Below are positions 1-9,311 of a stretch of 64,000 nt of DNA, piece by piece. Positions within the stretch are counted from its first letter, which is position 1; every line of letters begins with the position of its first letter. The position numbers and the translations under genes were made by a program. Under the pieces are notes generated by a model. It worked only from the letters and a program-made list of their open reading frames with translations, was not told the DNA's origin and did not search any database. Source of the DNA: Rhizobium grahamii (GTDB lineage Bacteria > Pseudomonadota > Alphaproteobacteria > Rhizobiales > Rhizobiaceae); the NCBI RefSeq assembly GCF_009498215.1, contig NZ_CP043499.1, positions 1,054,001 through 1,118,000 of the forward strand. Direction: 5' to 3'.

Positions 1-1
1 G

Positions 2-214
2 GATTGCTTGCTGCTCGACATATCGATGCCTGGAATGAACGGCGTCGAGCTCAACGCAGAACTGACGAGCCGGTCGATCAACATCCCGGTGGTGTTCATG
101 ACGGGTCACGCACAGGAAGCGATGATCTCGGAGGCGAGATCGGCGGGGGCCTGTCTCTTCAAACCGTTTGCGGGTCGGGAGCTGAAGGCGGCCATCGAAG
201 CCGCCATCACTTAG
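2..214 (+). CDS. Response-regulator receiver domain, C-terminal part (cut by window edge)
   Basis: Only the last ~70 residues are inside the window. They carry the phospho-acceptor region (LLLDISMPGMNG), the switch-region Thr (VVFMTGH) and the conserved Lys (LFKPF) of a CheY-like receiver, ending at a stop right after the last helix. No DNA-binding domain follows, so this is either a single-domain receiver or a protein whose output domain is N-terminal. It converges on the PAS kinase to its right, and the two 3' ends overlap by 8 bases. Kinase and receiver could be partners, as in the many rhizobial FixL/FixJ-like pairs, but that is inference. Confidence 0.85.
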   Translation, partial: DCLLLDISMPGMNGVELNAELTSRSINIPVVFMTGHAQEAMISEARSAGACLFKPFAGRELKAAIEAAIT

Positions 215-3158
215 CCGGCTGTGGCAAATCCGAAGGTTCCGCTTCTGGCTCAGGCGCAACCGTTCCAAGCGGCAGCGTAAAGATAAACGCCGCTCCCGTA
301 GGTTCGGACGCCTCCGCCCAGAGCCGACCGCCATGGGCCTCGACGATCGACTTGCAGATGGCGAGCCCCATACCCATCCCGTCCGACTTGGTCGTGAAGA
401 AAGGTTCAAAGACCCGGTCAGTGGACACCAGGCCAGGCCCATTGTCGCGCACCGCAATCTTGATGACAGCGCCCTCCCTCCTGGCGTCGATCGAGAGCCT
501 TGCCCGGCCCGTTCCATGATACCCGGCCTCCAGGCCGTTTCTCATGAGGTTGACGAGGACCTGCTGAATCTGCACGCGATCGAGTGCGATGCTCGGCAGA
601 TCGGGCTCGATCGTCACGTCCAGGCGTACATCTCTACGAATAGCGTCTTCCGTAAGGAGTTCGCGCGCCAATCCCACGACCTCCTTGATAGAGCTGGGCT
701 GCTTGGCATCGTTGCTATGCTTGAACAGCGCACGTACTCGGTTGAAGACATCCATTGTCGTTTCCGCGCTTCGCATGACCCGTTCCAGAGCCTTCAGGGC
801 GCGCTCAACATTTGGCGGATCTGCGGAAAGCCAACGGTGACTTGCGTCAGAACTGGAGACGACTGCGGCCAGAGGCTGCCCAACTTCGTGAGCTATCGAA
901 GCGGTCAACTCGGCCAGGCTTGCTGCCTGGCTCGCACGCGCAAGGTTGCGCTGGGCGAGACCGAGTTGCTCCTGATCTCGGACCCAGTCATCGATGTCGA
1001 CGCAGACACCGTTCCATTGGATGATAGCGCCTTCTGTGTTTCGCATCGCCGCGGTGCGGGTTTCGACCCAACGATATTCACCGTCGTATCGCCTTAGACG
1101 ATGTTTCATGACGTAGGGTTCGCCAGTGCGCAGCGAATAAGCGTAACGCTGTCGCACCGCATCGAGGTCGTCGGGATGAATGATCGCGTCGAGCGTTCCC
1201 TCCAGCCGCGACGCGCGAAGACCATCCTTGTCCTCAATCCCGAAACCCAGGAACTCCTGTAGCTTCCGCGAACGATAAATCGGCTTGCCTTCCGTCGTTG
1301 CGCAATAAATCATCGTCGGAAGAGTCTCGACCAGTTCCTTCAGAGACCGCTCGTTCTCCCTCAGAGCTTCCTGAACCACCATCTCGTCGTCGACGTCGAT
1401 CGACAGGCCAAACCACTCGGTTATGTGCCCTGCCTCATCACGGAGCGGCTCAAACCTGCCATCAGTCCAGCGATATCCACCATCGGGTATTTTCCTGCGA
1501 TAGCGAATGGAAAACGCGCTTCCGCTTTCGACGCCCCGCAAAGAGGCCTCGACCGATCCAACGTCTTCCGGATGCACGTATTCCAGCGCCGTCTTCGCAA
1601 ACTCTGAAAGGTTGACCGTAGACAGTCCAAGTTCGTCGAGATACCGCCTGCTGACGTAAAGCAGCTCACCCTCGGGCGTCCAACTGCAAACGTGCACGGG
1701 CAACGCGTCGATCAGCTGTTGAAGATGCCACTCGCTCCGTTTGAGAGCCTCCTCGACCCGAACTTGATCGTCAATGTCCAAACAAAGCCCGTTCCATTGA
1801 ACGAGGCGGCCATTTCGATCGTGAAGAGCCGCAGCCCGGCTCGACATCCATCGATAAACACCGTCGTGCCGGCGCAAGCGGTACTGGGAAGAGAAGCCCT
1901 GCCCGCTGGAAAGTGATTGGGCGAGCTCGGCGCTGAACCTCTCTTGGTCTTCAGGGTGGACAGCAAGCCGGATCATCGCCTCTAGACGAGTACCATCCGC
2001 TGAATCCAATTCCCCCACATCCATGCCGAGAAATTCGACCATCGGCTTGTTGAAAAACGTCGGCTCGCCGTCTGGCTGCAGCCTCCACAGATTGCTTGGA
2101 ACGAAATTCACTATCTCGAGCAATTCCTGCTCACGGTCTCGAAGGGCATCGACAGTCTTCCGATGGACGTCGATATCGATAGACGTACCGTACCACCCGG
2201 TGATCTTACCATCCGCGCTCCGAGACGCGCGTGCAGCCGTCCTTGCCCAGGCAAATCCGGTTTTACGCTTGATGCGGAACTCCGAATTGAACGGCTCGCC
2301 CGTATCCAGCGAGTGCTGCCAGGCGGCTGCGACCCTGTCGTACTCCTTGGGGTGAAGAAGCCGTTTCCAGGCAATACTGCCATCGGAGCGAGACGTATTC
2401 AGTTCTTCAGGCGTAACCCCAAGCGTGGATTGCGCGAAAATCGGAAGGTATATCCAATTGCCCTCGGGATCGAACGCCCAGCCGTTTCCAAAGAGATTCT
2501 CGATGGTCCTGGCCGCCGCAATGGCATCGGAATGCGGCTTACCGAAATCCATCGGATCCAAATCTCGCTGCGCCATTGTGGGCGCGAGCGGCGGTATGTG
2601 CAGGCTGGACTTCATGGGAGGCTCGGCCCGCAGCTCTGACCACGCGGATTCTCCGCCGGACTGGGTGGACCTGAAGCGAAGGACCTGGGCCACATCGGTC
2701 CAGAATGCCCGAGACTCCGCAAAGGCCATCGCCCTTTGCTCCGAGGCGTCGAGTTGCGAATTGCCGTTCGCCGAGGTCTCGCGGGAGTCGCGCCCGCGAC
2801 CAATCTCTGCATCCAATGGACGCGAGGCCATGGGAACCAGCGCCGAGGCGAGAACGGTACAAAGCGATGCTCCGAGAAACAGAACTGCATCGACCGCGGT
2901 TGGTTGGCGACCAACCACCAGCAGTATCAAAAGCGCACAAACGAACGCGGTGAGAATGCCCAACTGGACCAAGCGCAGTGTTCGACCTCGAACGCTCAGC
3001 AGGATCGTTGCAACCGCTGGGACAAAACCCAGCATCGTTTCAGACAGAAACAGGATGATAGCGCCGACCAACAGAGCCACTGTGCTAGCCGTGGCTACAA
3101 GCTGCCGACGGGTAAGCCCTACTAGGTCGTTCGCCGATGGCGGACTACGTTCTTGCAT
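207..3158 (-). CDS. Membrane-bound sensor histidine kinase with four PAS domains
   Basis: A 983-residue protein. Residues ~15-110 hold three or four hydrophobic segments, so it is anchored in the inner membrane. Four tandem PAS_3/PAC units follow (roughly 220-340, 345-470, 475-600, 605-735), each ending in a W-x-G-x-x-x-D-I-D type PAC motif. The kinase core comes next: H-box ASIAHEVGQPLAAV, N-box NLMRNGLEAG, G1 DNGPGL and G2 GMGMGLAICKS, all intact. The core resembles FixL-type kinases. No heme-PAS His could be assigned, so oxygen sensing is not claimed. The ligand is unknown. The likely partner is the receiver just downstream on the other strand. Start is ATG with only a weak GAGG upstream. 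Confidence 0.9.
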   Translation of the reverse strand: MQERSPPSANDLVGLTRRQLVATASTVALLVGAIILFLSETMLGFVPAVATILLSVRGRTLRLVQLGILTAFVCALLILLVVGRQPTAVDAVLFLGASLCTVLASALVPMASRPLDAEIGRGRDSRETSANGNSQLDASEQRAMAFAESRAFWTDVAQVLRFRSTQSGGESAWSELRAEPPMKSSLHIPPLAPTMAQRDLDPMDFGKPHSDAIAAARTIENLFGNGWAFDPEGNWIYLPIFAQSTLGVTPEELNTSRSDGSIAWKRLLHPKEYDRVAAAWQHSLDTGEPFNSEFRIKRKTGFAWARTAARASRSADGKITGWYGTSIDIDVHRKTVDALRDREQELLEIVNFVPSNLWRLQPDGEPTFFNKPMVEFLGMDVGELDSADGTRLEAMIRLAVHPEDQERFSAELAQSLSSGQGFSSQYRLRRHDGVYRWMSSRAAALHDRNGRLVQWNGLCLDIDDQVRVEEALKRSEWHLQQLIDALPVHVCSWTPEGELLYVSRRYLDELGLSTVNLSEFAKTALEYVHPEDVGSVEASLRGVESGSAFSIRYRRKIPDGGYRWTDGRFEPLRDEAGHITEWFGLSIDVDDEMVVQEALRENERSLKELVETLPTMIYCATTEGKPIYRSRKLQEFLGFGIEDKDGLRASRLEGTLDAIIHPDDLDAVRQRYAYSLRTGEPYVMKHRLRRYDGEYRWVETRTAAMRNTEGAIIQWNGVCVDIDDWVRDQEQLGLAQRNLARASQAASLAELTASIAHEVGQPLAAVVSSSDASHRWLSADPPNVERALKALERVMRSAETTMDVFNRVRALFKHSNDAKQPSSIKEVVGLARELLTEDAIRRDVRLDVTIEPDLPSIALDRVQIQQVLVNLMRNGLEAGYHGTGRARLSIDARREGAVIKIAVRDNGPGLVSTDRVFEPFFTTKSDGMGMGLAICKSIVEAHGGRLWAEASEPTGAAFIFTLPLGTVAPEPEAEPSDLPQPAK

Positions 3159-3256
3159 TGCCTCGTACGCTTAGCTGAAGCGAAATTCCATCAGGCCCCT
3201 CCCGACGGATAGGCGCATACCGTAGCAGAAAGTCGAGGAGATGTTGACGCGCTCCG

Positions 3257-4174
3257 TCACATTTTGAACGATGACGTGGATGCCGATTGAAGCTCTTTAA
3301 TCGTCTCGGCGACGAAGTCGGTAAACACCTGCAATCGCTGTGTCGGCATCTTGCCCAGCGTGTGAAGAACCTGGAAGGGCATCGGTTTCAGCATTGTCGA
3401 GGGGACGAGCTCCACTAACGTGCCGCGAGCAAGGTCGGCCTGCACTATCAGCTTGATCACATAGGCAAGGCCAAGTCCCGATTTCGCTGCCTGGCGGATG
3501 GCCGTCGCAGTATCGAGATCTAGTCGGCCCTTCGGAACGAACTCCGTTCCGTCAGCCAATTGAACGGCATAGACCCTTCCGTCAATCGAGTATCGGGCAA
3601 ACGGCAACTCGCGAAGTGTGTCGATGCCGATCGAATTGCCGTGTTTGCTGGCGAAGGACGGAGACGCCACCACCGCCATTTCCAAGTGCGTCAGGGTTCG
3701 GGAAACAAGCGAGTTCTCGTCAGCATAACCCACTCTGTAGACCGCATCGTAGCCATCGCGGACAACGTCGGCGTGGCGGTCACTCATGTCCAACTGCAGC
3801 GAGATGTTCGGGTGTGCTGCCATGAAGCTCTCGAAAATCGGCGCGAGAAGTTGGCGGCCGAATTCGCCGGGCAAGCTGACCCGCAAATGGCCCGACGTGT
3901 TCTCATTGAATTGGAGAACGTCCCCAGCTTGCTCGATCTGGGCAAGGATCGGTCGCACCCATTTATATAGCGCCTCTCCCTCATGCGTCAGCGTTAGCGT
4001 TCGAGTGGTGCGGCGCAGGAGCTTTGCACCGAAAATTGCCTCAAGCCGCGATATGGCTTTTGAGGCTGATGACGGACTCGTTCCAATGCTGCGCGCAGCA
4101 GCGGTGAACGATCCCATTTCGACCGTTCGACAAAACGCGAGCAATGCCGCGGCTTCATTCAGAAGACCATGCAC
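3257..4174 (-). CDS. LysR-family transcriptional regulator
   Basis: Winged HTH at the N-terminus (AFCRTVEMGSFTAAARSIG ... SSASKAISRLE) followed by a LysR substrate-binding domain, ~305 residues in all, normal for the family. The frame is open further upstream to 4273, but the extra ~33 residues are not LysR-like. The GTG at 4174 gives the usual 7-8 residues before the HTH and is preceded by GGCGGAA. The C-terminal domain resembles the AaeR/DsdC-like branch (DGYDAVYRVG), which often controls neighbouring oxidoreductases. An AAAC-N4-GTTT palindrome lies ~105 bp upstream. Effector unknown. Confidence 0.85.
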   Translation of the reverse strand: MHGLLNEAAALLAFCRTVEMGSFTAAARSIGTSPSSASKAISRLEAIFGAKLLRRTTRTLTLTHEGEALYKWVRPILAQIEQAGDVLQFNENTSGHLRVSLPGEFGRQLLAPIFESFMAAHPNISLQLDMSDRHADVVRDGYDAVYRVGYADENSLVSRTLTHLEMAVVASPSFASKHGNSIGIDTLRELPFARYSIDGRVYAVQLADGTEFVPKGRLDLDTATAIRQAAKSGLGLAYVIKLIVQADLARGTLVELVPSTMLKPMPFQVLHTLGKMPTQRLQVFTDFVAETIKELQSASTSSFKM

Positions 4175-4279
4175 CGAGATTTTCCGCCTATACCGAGTGT
4201 TGGCCGTGCCGCGCCTGTGCACGCCGCCCCCAATGGCCGACTGCCACCGGAGGATAGACCCGCCGGCACTCAAAGAGTA

Positions 4280-4295
4280 CCAAACCGATGTTTGG
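4280..4295. promoter_or_regulatory. Palindromic operator, CCAAAC-N4-GTTTGG (site A)
   Basis: Perfect 6-bp arms around CGAT, in the gap between two LysR genes and upstream of the left one. The same AAAC-N4-GTTT core recurs near 12.37, 22.90, 24.36, 25.78 and 31.35 kb. The regulator that binds it is not known. Confidence 0.55.
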
Positions 4296-4318
4296 GTAGA
4301 CCCGACCGATACCTTCCC

Positions 4319-5248
4319 TTACTCACTGGCAAGCCGCGGCGTAAAGGCGGTTACCTTCGGGACCTCGACCGCCAGGAAATCCACGAGCGACCGCACCGCC
4401 GGAAGAAGACCGTTGCGGTAGGGTATCAACGCGCTCATGCGGGCATCTGCCGCCATCCATCCGGGCAATATCTGATAAAGCCTTCCCGCCTCGATCTCCT
4501 CGAGACACATATAACCGGGGAGTGCAGCGACACCAAGGTTCGCGCACGCGGCCTCCTTCAGGGCGATCATGTTGTTGCTGAGAAACCTTGGCTCGATTGG
4601 AACCTCGACTTCGCGACCTGCCGGCCCCTTTAGGCGCCACAGATCCGCACCATGGCGGTCGTTCGCCAACGTCGAGTGAGATGACAACGCCTCTGGCTCC
4701 GTCACGTCTCCCGCCTTCCGGAGATACTCCGGACTTGCGAAGAGATACCACGGCACACTGGCAATTCCCCGCTGAACGAGAGTGGAGTTTTGGAGGGAGG
4801 CTACATGCCCGCGCAAAGCCAGATCAAATCCCTCGGCCACCATGTCGACCAGCCGGTCGGTAGCGATCTCAACGATCCTCACTTTGGGGTATCGGTTCAA
4901 AAAGGTTGGGATCACATCGCGCAGAGCGAACTGGGCAATCTCGACCGCTGTCGTAATCCTGATCGTTCCGCTTGGCTCGTGCAGTCTTTGGCGGACGAAC
5001 TCCTCGGCGGAGTCCGCTGAATGAAGCAGCTGAAGCGCATATTGGTAAAACTCCGCTCCGACATCCGTCATCCCGAATTGTCTGGATGTGCGATTTATCA
5101 GCCGCACCCCAAGCGAGTCCTCCAGCTCCCTGACCCTATGACTGAGGGTCGACTTCGGCACACGGAGGCTCTCGCCGGCCGCGGTAAACCCGCCGCGATC
5201 AACGACTTGGACGAAGAAGTACACGTCTTTGAGGTCGAGCATAGGCAC
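4319..5248 (-). CDS. LysR-family transcriptional regulator
   Basis: A 309-residue LysR protein: N-terminal HTH (FVQVVDRGGFTAAGESL, then STLSHRVRELE) and a type-2 periplasmic-binding-like effector domain with the CrgA/AaeR-like signature EGFDLALRGH. ATG start with AGG upstream. It is transcribed leftward, tandem to a second LysR gene, with the nitroreductase gene immediately upstream in the same direction. Such LysR proteins often regulate an adjacent NAD(P)H-dependent enzyme, so control of the nitroreductase is possible. Effector not determinable from sequence. Confidence 0.87.
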   Translation of the reverse strand: MPMLDLKDVYFFVQVVDRGGFTAAGESLRVPKSTLSHRVRELEDSLGVRLINRTSRQFGMTDVGAEFYQYALQLLHSADSAEEFVRQRLHEPSGTIRITTAVEIAQFALRDVIPTFLNRYPKVRIVEIATDRLVDMVAEGFDLALRGHVASLQNSTLVQRGIASVPWYLFASPEYLRKAGDVTEPEALSSHSTLANDRHGADLWRLKGPAGREVEVPIEPRFLSNNMIALKEAACANLGVAALPGYMCLEEIEAGRLYQILPGWMAADARMSALIPYRNGLLPAVRSLVDFLAVEVPKVTAFTPRLASE

Positions 5249-5350
5249 CTATCACTTTGGCGCATGAAAGCACGAAAAGGTCATCGCGAGAGTTCGCGAG
5301 GCCCCAATTAATCGGCGGCTCTTGGGCATAACGTCAAGTGGCCGATGCGT

Positions 5351-6064
5351 TCAGCCGACGAATTCAACGAAGTCTTCGATCGCCAACTTGTGGTTCATCA
5401 TGTTGTTTTCGGGAAGGCTATCATCCGCCCAGCCCAAAGACATGCCTGCTATCACCATGTCCGACTCCGGAAATCCGAGCTCCTCGCGCAGCAAATGGTG
5501 CTGTAGTGACCAAATCTGCTGGGCGCATGTATCCAATCCCCTTGCTCTGGCTGCAAGCATCAGATTTTGCAGGAAGCACCCGTAGCAGATGAAGCTCGCC
5601 CATTCGAGCTTCCTGTCCATCGTGAAGATCATACCGACGGGCGCTCCAAAGAACCTGAACTGCCGTTCGACGTCCTTCAGTCTGCCGTATCTGTCGCTCC
5701 GAGGGACGCCGACAGCATCACCAAGCTGGCCGCGAAAAAGATTGAAGCGGCTGATGAACGGATCAGGCAGCGGCTGCGGGAAAAACGGGTACTCCGGTGC
5801 CAGCTTTTCCGGCCCGGCACGAAAGTTTTCGACCGCTCTCGTTGTGATCCGCTCGCGCGCACTGCCCTTGAGTACATAGCATCGCCATGGTTGCGTATTG
5901 CTCGAGCTCGGAGCGAAACGGGCTGCGTTGAGAATATCCGCCACCGTCTCCGTGGGAACCGGAGTACTTAGAAAGCCTCGCTTGGCCCGCCTTTCCGTCA
6001 TGATCTGGTCGACAATGGTTACTCGGTCAAAATTGGATTCGTCCCATCTCGAATTGGTGTGCAT
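5351..6064 (-). CDS. Nitroreductase-family FMN oxidoreductase
   Basis: A 237-residue nitroreductase-fold protein. The FMN-contact motif RRAKRGF near the N-terminus, SSSNTQPWRCYVL, and the C-terminal GMSLGWAD before a short tail mark the NfsB/NfnB-like group, which reduce nitroaromatics, quinones or related electrophiles with NAD(P)H. I chose the ATG at 6064 because AGGGGAG lies 6 bp upstream; the frame is open to 6136 without a ribosome site. It fits a local theme of redox and electrophile-handling enzymes (GST, WrbA, NmrA-like proteins). Substrate unknown. Confidence 0.87.
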   Translation of the reverse strand: MHTNSRWDESNFDRVTIVDQIMTERRAKRGFLSTPVPTETVADILNAARFAPSSSNTQPWRCYVLKGSARERITTRAVENFRAGPEKLAPEYPFFPQPLPDPFISRFNLFRGQLGDAVGVPRSDRYGRLKDVERQFRFFGAPVGMIFTMDRKLEWASFICYGCFLQNLMLAARARGLDTCAQQIWSLQHHLLREELGFPESDMVIAGMSLGWADDSLPENNMMNHKLAIEDFVEFVG

Positions 6065-6172
6065 GACAGCTCCCCTTTCGTTTTTCTCAGCTGTTGAAAA
6101 ACTAATAGCTTGCGAAGTTCCTGAGCTTATAAGCATGGCCTAACGCAGTTGAACGATGCACCTTTAACCTTG

Positions 6173-7702
6173 CTAGCTTCCCCCGAGCATGACCCGGATC
6201 GCGTGGACAAGGTCCGCGCGCGTTCCGTCGGACTTGATAGGGGGTGGCGATCCAGAAACATTGTGCGAGCCGTGATGTCCAACGCGCCGCGCTAGGTCCT
6301 CGATCAAACCGGGTCTGCCCGCAACGAGATTGTCGAAAGTCGACTTTTCAATCTCATAGAGTGTGGCAGGTGTCAGCGTTAAAGCTTGATGGCTCTCGGT
6401 CTGGCCTGCAATCACGCCTCGGGCTCCAAGCATGTCGCCAGGCGCAAGTCTCGCGACGATTTCGCCTTGATCGCGCAACAATACGACACCTTCGCCGATA
6501 AGGAGAAGCCTGCCAGATACCGAGCCCTTTGCCAGCAACTCTTCCCCTGCCGCGATCTTCTTCTCAACCGCGCCGGCGGACAACTGCTCCCGCTCGCCCT
6601 CAGTCAGATCCGAGAACAGCGCGATCGATCTAAGCAATGCCAACGCCGACATCTTTGGGGCGGCGATCTCTCCATCTTGAAAAACCTGTGTGCCCAGGGG
6701 GCGCGCGAAGACAAGGCCATTGGCGTTGCAATGCCTGTAGACAAGGTCGATCACGTCGTTTCGAGCGGAACTTCGCTGTCCGGGGTTCATGACCCTGAAG
6801 TAGAGTTGAACATCGATTGCGGATGCATCGATCCCCATCAAGGACACACTCGAAGGGGGTTCCTGAACGATACTGTTACAACTGCTGAGCGCCTCCAACA
6901 TTACCATCTGAACAAGCGCCGGAGCGTGGGTCGGGACGATCCGGACGGCGAGAACGATCTGGTGGGTTTCGTCGGGCTTGCTAACGTTCGTCAGTCCCTG
7001 TTTGGCAAGCACACTGTTCGGCATCACGACAAGATTGTGGGCGCCCGTGAGAAGGTAGGTCGAACGCCAATTACTGGCGACCACACGGCCCTCGGTTCCA
7101 TCGGGAAGCAGGATCCAGTCTCCGATCGTGTAAGGCCTCCCGAGTGTGAGGGCGATGCCGGAGAAGACATCGCCGAGCGTGTTCTGCAGAGCAAGGCCGA
7201 GAATGATGGCGAAAACCCCCGACGTGGCCAAAAGGGTTCCGATCGGAACCCCGAAAACGAACGCCATAACGGACAGCAGCACGCCCAGATAAACGATTGC
7301 GACGAGGAGGTCCTGTATTAGGCGGGCCTCGCGTGGCCTGCCGTCGAGCACGATGTAAATCCGAACGAAACCGATGGTCGCCCAGGAGAGGTGTGTCCAC
7401 CAGAGTATCTTGGCGAGGACGATGAGCGAGCCGCTGCTGTCGAGATGCGGCGCGTCAAACCGAAACGGCACGATCCGCGCGAACACGAGCGCCACGGTCA
7501 TCGCAAGGAAAAATACGATCTGCGTTACCAGCCGTTCATTGGGTCTCGACCGTCCCTGCAGATGCCAGACGACAATCCCGGCTACACCGAGCAGGTTGAT
7601 CAAAACCGTGAGCAAAAAAGTATCTTGAGGCATTGAGACCCGCATTCGCAACGGGTCGCAAAACCTCTCGCCCGTCGCCCTCCAGAGGATTTTTGCCGTC
7701 AA
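6173..7702 (-). CDS. MscS-like mechanosensitive channel with C-terminal cyclic-nucleotide-binding domain
   Basis: About 509 residues. Four hydrophobic segments (roughly 28-45, 65-85, 100-120, 140-190) lead into an MscS pore/beta domain (GLALQNTLGDVFSGIALTL, then GDWILLPDGTEGRV). The last ~130 residues form a cNMP-binding/Crp-like beta-roll (LFSDLTEGEREQL ... LLLIGEGVVLL ... LAPGDMLG). This matches the bCNG channel architecture, in which cAMP may gate or tune an osmotic channel. A TTG at 7702 has AGGGGA 5 bp upstream; an ATG at 7633 without a clear ribosome site would give a 23-residue shorter protein. A class III cyclase gene lies 7 kb away. Confidence 0.88.
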   Translation of the reverse strand: MTAKILWRATGERFCDPLRMRVSMPQDTFLLTVLINLLGVAGIVVWHLQGRSRPNERLVTQIVFFLAMTVALVFARIVPFRFDAPHLDSSGSLIVLAKILWWTHLSWATIGFVRIYIVLDGRPREARLIQDLLVAIVYLGVLLSVMAFVFGVPIGTLLATSGVFAIILGLALQNTLGDVFSGIALTLGRPYTIGDWILLPDGTEGRVVASNWRSTYLLTGAHNLVVMPNSVLAKQGLTNVSKPDETHQIVLAVRIVPTHAPALVQMVMLEALSSCNSIVQEPPSSVSLMGIDASAIDVQLYFRVMNPGQRSSARNDVIDLVYRHCNANGLVFARPLGTQVFQDGEIAAPKMSALALLRSIALFSDLTEGEREQLSAGAVEKKIAAGEELLAKGSVSGRLLLIGEGVVLLRDQGEIVARLAPGDMLGARGVIAGQTESHQALTLTPATLYEIEKSTFDNLVAGRPGLIEDLARRVGHHGSHNVSGSPPPIKSDGTRADLVHAIRVMLGGS

Positions 7703-7730
7703 TCCTATCCCCTGGAGGTCCGCCCCGATA

Positions 7731-8351
7731 TTAAACCAATTGGTAGGGGCTCTGGTCGAATATATCGATCCATCCGGGCTGCGCCTTCACCCGCGCGAGC
7801 CATGCGGCGATGGCTGGAAACCGCTCCATCTGGTATTGGCCCTGATGTGCAAGCGAAACATAGGTGAAGACTGCCAGGTCGGCGACTGTGTAGCGATCCC
7901 CCACCAGCCACTCGTGGCCAACGAGCCAACGCTCGAGCTTTTCAAGTCCCAGATAGCCGTCGGCGTGCAGCCGCTCGATCTGCTGGGACATTTTGTCGGC
8001 CAAGCCACGAAGATGATACACCCTGGCCATGGCGAGGAAGCGCTGAAGATCGCCTTGCTCGAAGAACATCCAGCCGATGACCTGAGATCGCAGATACGGA
8101 TCGTCGTACAGATATTCTGTACCCTCGCTCAGATACAAAAGGATGGCGGACGACTCCACCACCGTCCGGCCGTCTTCAAGTTCCAGGACCGGAACGCGGC
8201 TGAAACGGCTCAATGCGAAGAATGCGTCGGTCTTGGTCTCGCCGGATTCCAAATCGAGCGTCCGTCTCTCGAAAGGGAGAGCCAGTTGGTTGAGCAGGAT
8301 TCTTATCTTCCATGAGTTGCCGGAGTAACGGCTGTCATAGAGTCTAAGCAT
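7731..8351 (-). CDS. Glutathione S-transferase
   Basis: A 206-residue cytosolic GST. The N-terminal thioredoxin fold carries YSGNSWKIRILLNQL at the active-site loop and the conserved cis-Pro and Glu-Ser pair (VPVLELEDGRTVVESSAIL) that bind glutathione. The C-terminal all-alpha domain contains the N-capping box (YTVADLAVFTYV). It conjugates or isomerises electrophiles with glutathione. Length is typical. It is leftward with the channel gene, but the 28-bp gap does not prove co-transcription. Confidence 0.9.
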   Translation of the reverse strand: MLRLYDSRYSGNSWKIRILLNQLALPFERRTLDLESGETKTDAFFALSRFSRVPVLELEDGRTVVESSAILLYLSEGTEYLYDDPYLRSQVIGWMFFEQGDLQRFLAMARVYHLRGLADKMSQQIERLHADGYLGLEKLERWLVGHEWLVGDRYTVADLAVFTYVSLAHQGQYQMERFPAIAAWLARVKAQPGWIDIFDQSPYQLV

Positions 8352-8450
8352 CGCGTGCGTCCCTCGCTTCTCTGATCGAACGAGTCGCAGCTTAGCTTCT
8401 AACCCACGGGGCTGGCTATCAAATTTGAGCTTGTATTCTCTCCGCTCGGT

Positions 8451-8879
8451 TCAACCGGCGATGTATGAGCGAATGTACTTCGCCTCGTATTCGATTGCCC
8501 TGATGTGATGCTTCACTGCGTCACCGATCAAGACGAACCCCGCCAAGTGGCCGTCTTCCTCCACCGGCAGATGTCGGGCCCGGTGCTTGTTCATGGCATC
8601 CATCAGCCTGTTTATGCTCGTCGCTCTGGTGCAGGAAACTACGTTTCTCCACATGACCTCCGAGAGTTCCATATCCATGCAAGCGATCCCGCGCTGAGCA
8701 ATCGCCGCAACGACATCCCTCTCGGTGAAGATGCCTTCGATGCGGTTCTCGTGATCTACGATGATTATCGCGCCGATGTGGTTCGAATGAAGCAAACGAC
8801 ACGCATCCTTCACGGTATTGGCGCTTGAAGCGGTTACGACATCACATCCCTTTTCCATCAAGATCGCACTTACTGACAT
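8451..8879 (-). CDS. CBS-domain pair protein
   Basis: A 142-residue stand-alone protein of two CBS motifs (residues ~5-60 and ~75-130): ILMEKGCDVVTA and IIIVDHENRIEGIFTERDVV in the first, RARHLPVEEDGHLAGFVLIGD in the second. Such Bateman modules bind adenine nucleotides and are often stress- or microaerobic-induced in rhizobia. The ATG at 8879 is preceded by a near-perfect GGAGGAGG, so it is preferred over the upstream ATG at 8918. A broken amidase-like tail ends 17 bp upstream on the same strand. Confidence 0.88.
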   Translation of the reverse strand: MSVSAILMEKGCDVVTASSANTVKDACRLLHSNHIGAIIIVDHENRIEGIFTERDVVAAIAQRGIACMDMELSEVMWRNVVSCTRATSINRLMDAMNKHRARHLPVEEDGHLAGFVLIGDAVKHHIRAIEYEAKYIRSYIAG

Positions 8880-8896
8880 ATTGGCCTCCTCCCATT

Positions 8897-9033
8897 CATC
8901 GATGTTTTGCCGCGACATACGTTGCGCTGACGCCCAGACGTGCTTCTATCTCGCGCGCGAAGCCCAAAAGCTCCTTATCCCGCCCTCTTCCGGCGGCGAT
9001 CTGCAATCCAATCGGCATTGGCCGCAACGAACG
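8897..9033 (-). pseudogene. Amidase-family C-terminal remnant
   Basis: About 45 codons read RSLRPMPIGLQIAAGRGRD then KELLGFAREIEARLG, which matches the C-terminal end of amidase-signature enzymes (typically [LM]PIGLQI-x-G-x-x-x-D-x-x-LL-x-x-A-x-x-x-E). The frame ends at a TGA but is closed a few codons upstream, and no amidase catalytic core (Ser-cisSer-Lys) is visible. It is best read as the leftover 3' end of a deleted gene. Recognition is from pattern alone. Confidence 0.5.
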
Positions 9034-9177
9034 TCTGGCTGCTGACACCCCTGATGACCATCTGGTTCATGTTCCACCTTTGCTATTTGTCATTGCGTCT
9101 CGGTCTTGAATGGCTTGATCAGCCGTGATCGTAGAGCCACAAACGCTCGGCCAGAAGTCGGCGCGGTGAAAACGGAG

Positions 9178-9195
9178 CGTCCAAAATCATGGACG
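9178..9195. promoter_or_regulatory. Operator-like palindrome upstream of wrbA, copy 1
   Basis: CGTCCAAAATCATGGACG; with the flanking bases the arms are 8 bp (GAGCGTCC / GGACGCTC). It is 16/18 identical to the copy at 9294. A second perfect palindrome, GCTCCGGCCGGAGC, overlaps its right end at 9195-9208. The regulator is unknown. Confidence 0.5.
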
Positions 9196-9293
9196 CTCCG
9201 GCCGGAGCAAGACAATCGCGTTGAGCTCCATCGCCCTCTGCGGGCGGGATTTGGTGAGCGAACGCTCTGCAATGAGGATATCCGAAATATCAT

Positions 9294-9311
9294 CGTCCAA
9301 ATTCTTGGACG
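9294..9311. promoter_or_regulatory. Operator-like palindrome upstream of wrbA, copy 2
   Basis: CGTCCAAATTCTTGGACG, arms of 7 bp (CGTCCAA / TTGGACG), ~100 bp before the wrbA start. Its near-identity to the copy at 9178 argues for a shared DNA-binding protein acting on this promoter. Confidence 0.55.

Noticed and set aside
207..3158. Identifying the four-PAS kinase as an oxygen-sensing FixL
   Set aside because: Only the kinase core is FixL-like. None of the PAS domains shows a clear heme-binding His motif.
8640..8660. GAAAC-TAC-GTTTC inside the CBS gene
   Set aside because: Resembles the AAAC-N4-GTTT motif but has a 3-bp spacer and lies in coding sequence away from any promoter.
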